A stretch of 6,059 bases of DNA from Deltaproteobacteria bacterium (lineage in GTDB: Bacteria > Desulfobacterota > DSM-4660 > Desulfatiglandales > B25-G16). This document shows, one piece after another, positions 5,893 to 6,059 of the stretch; position 1 is the first letter of the stretch, and every line of letters starts with the position of its first letter. Both the position numbers and the translations under genes were made by a program. Under the pieces are notes generated by a model. It did no database searches. It saw only the letters and a list, made by a program, of their open reading frames with translations, and was not told the origin of the DNA. Location: contig CP070752.1 of the NCBI GenBank assembly GCA_020348625.1, positions 467,266 to 473,324 on the forward strand, read 5' to 3'.

Positions 5893-6059
5893 CTATTCTT
5901 TAAAGACGATGGGGTTTTCCTCAGTTCCGAGGCTCTCCCGCTAAAAAGCGGGATCTTTTCAGCAACTTATCCATGGGGGAGTTCTGCCCCCTCCGCATTG
6001 CCCCTATAAATCGGGGCCTGCGGTTTCCCCCACTGATAAGTTGCGAAAAGACAGCACCC
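5893..6059 (+). repeat. Structured inverted-repeat element, copy 2 (cut by window edge)
   Basis: The 167 visible bases align without gaps to positions 1-167 of copy 1. They differ only at copy-1 positions 9, 11, 22, 61, 113 and 143, about 96% identity, and in the same orientation. Three of the six changes fall in paired positions: 22 in the outer arm, 61 at the base of the main stem, and 113 in the tip hairpin. The left arm, sub-hairpin, main stem and core are all present; the right terminal arm is beyond the window. It starts 81 bases upstream of the ATG of the 62-residue protein gene, so any promoter for that gene lies in or close to the repeat. Confidence 0.9.

Noticed and set aside
1..6059. 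CRISPR array, tRNA, rRNA or integrase
   Set aside because: The three repeats are far too long and too widely spaced for CRISPR, no tRNA cloverleaf or rRNA stretch was found, and no reading frame carries recombinase or transposase motifs.

Overview
This window is about 6 kb of moderate-GC bacterial chromosome. All four credible genes lie on the minus strand, and the intergenic spaces are wide (81 to 909 bases). The gene types are a LysM-bearing MltD-type lytic transglycosylase lipoprotein, an MJ0042-type zinc-ribbon membrane protein, a YcgR-like PilZ protein and a small four-cysteine protein. Together they suggest a Gram-negative bacterium, most plausibly a Desulfobacterota/Deltaproteobacteria member of the Syntrophobacterales kind. 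That placement rests on gene families and gene style, not on a marker gene.

Layout in + coordinates: 1-211 is a complete structured repeat (copy 1). 212-482 has no gene. 483-2363 is mltD (minus). 2364-2618 is a spacer that may hold the mltD promoter. 2619-3698 is a zinc-ribbon/PH-like/membrane protein (minus). 3699-4607 is a 909-base gap containing a diverged, oppositely oriented repeat (copy 3, 4214-4406) and a 17-base palindrome. 4608-5378 is the PilZ protein (minus, GTG start, strong Shine-Dalgarno). 5379-5622 is its upstream region, with two clear inverted repeats. 5623-5811 is the 62-residue cysteine protein (minus). 5893-6059 is a second, nearly identical repeat copy (copy 2), cut by the window edge.

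The spacing argues for single-gene transcription units rather than an operon. MltD would cleave peptidoglycan at the outer-membrane/periplasm side, the PilZ protein is a likely cyclic-di-GMP responder in the cytoplasm, and the zinc-ribbon protein sits in the inner membrane. No direct functional link between them is visible.

The most interesting content is the repeat family. It is a roughly 190-210 base element with long terminal inverted repeats enclosing a second stem and several nested hairpins. Copy 3 has very different stem sequences from copies 1 and 2, yet the stems still pair, through compensatory changes, while the single-stranded core and a bulged A are kept. This indicates selection, or a mobilisation mechanism, acting on the folded shape. 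No CRISPR array, tRNA, rRNA, transposase or phage gene was seen.
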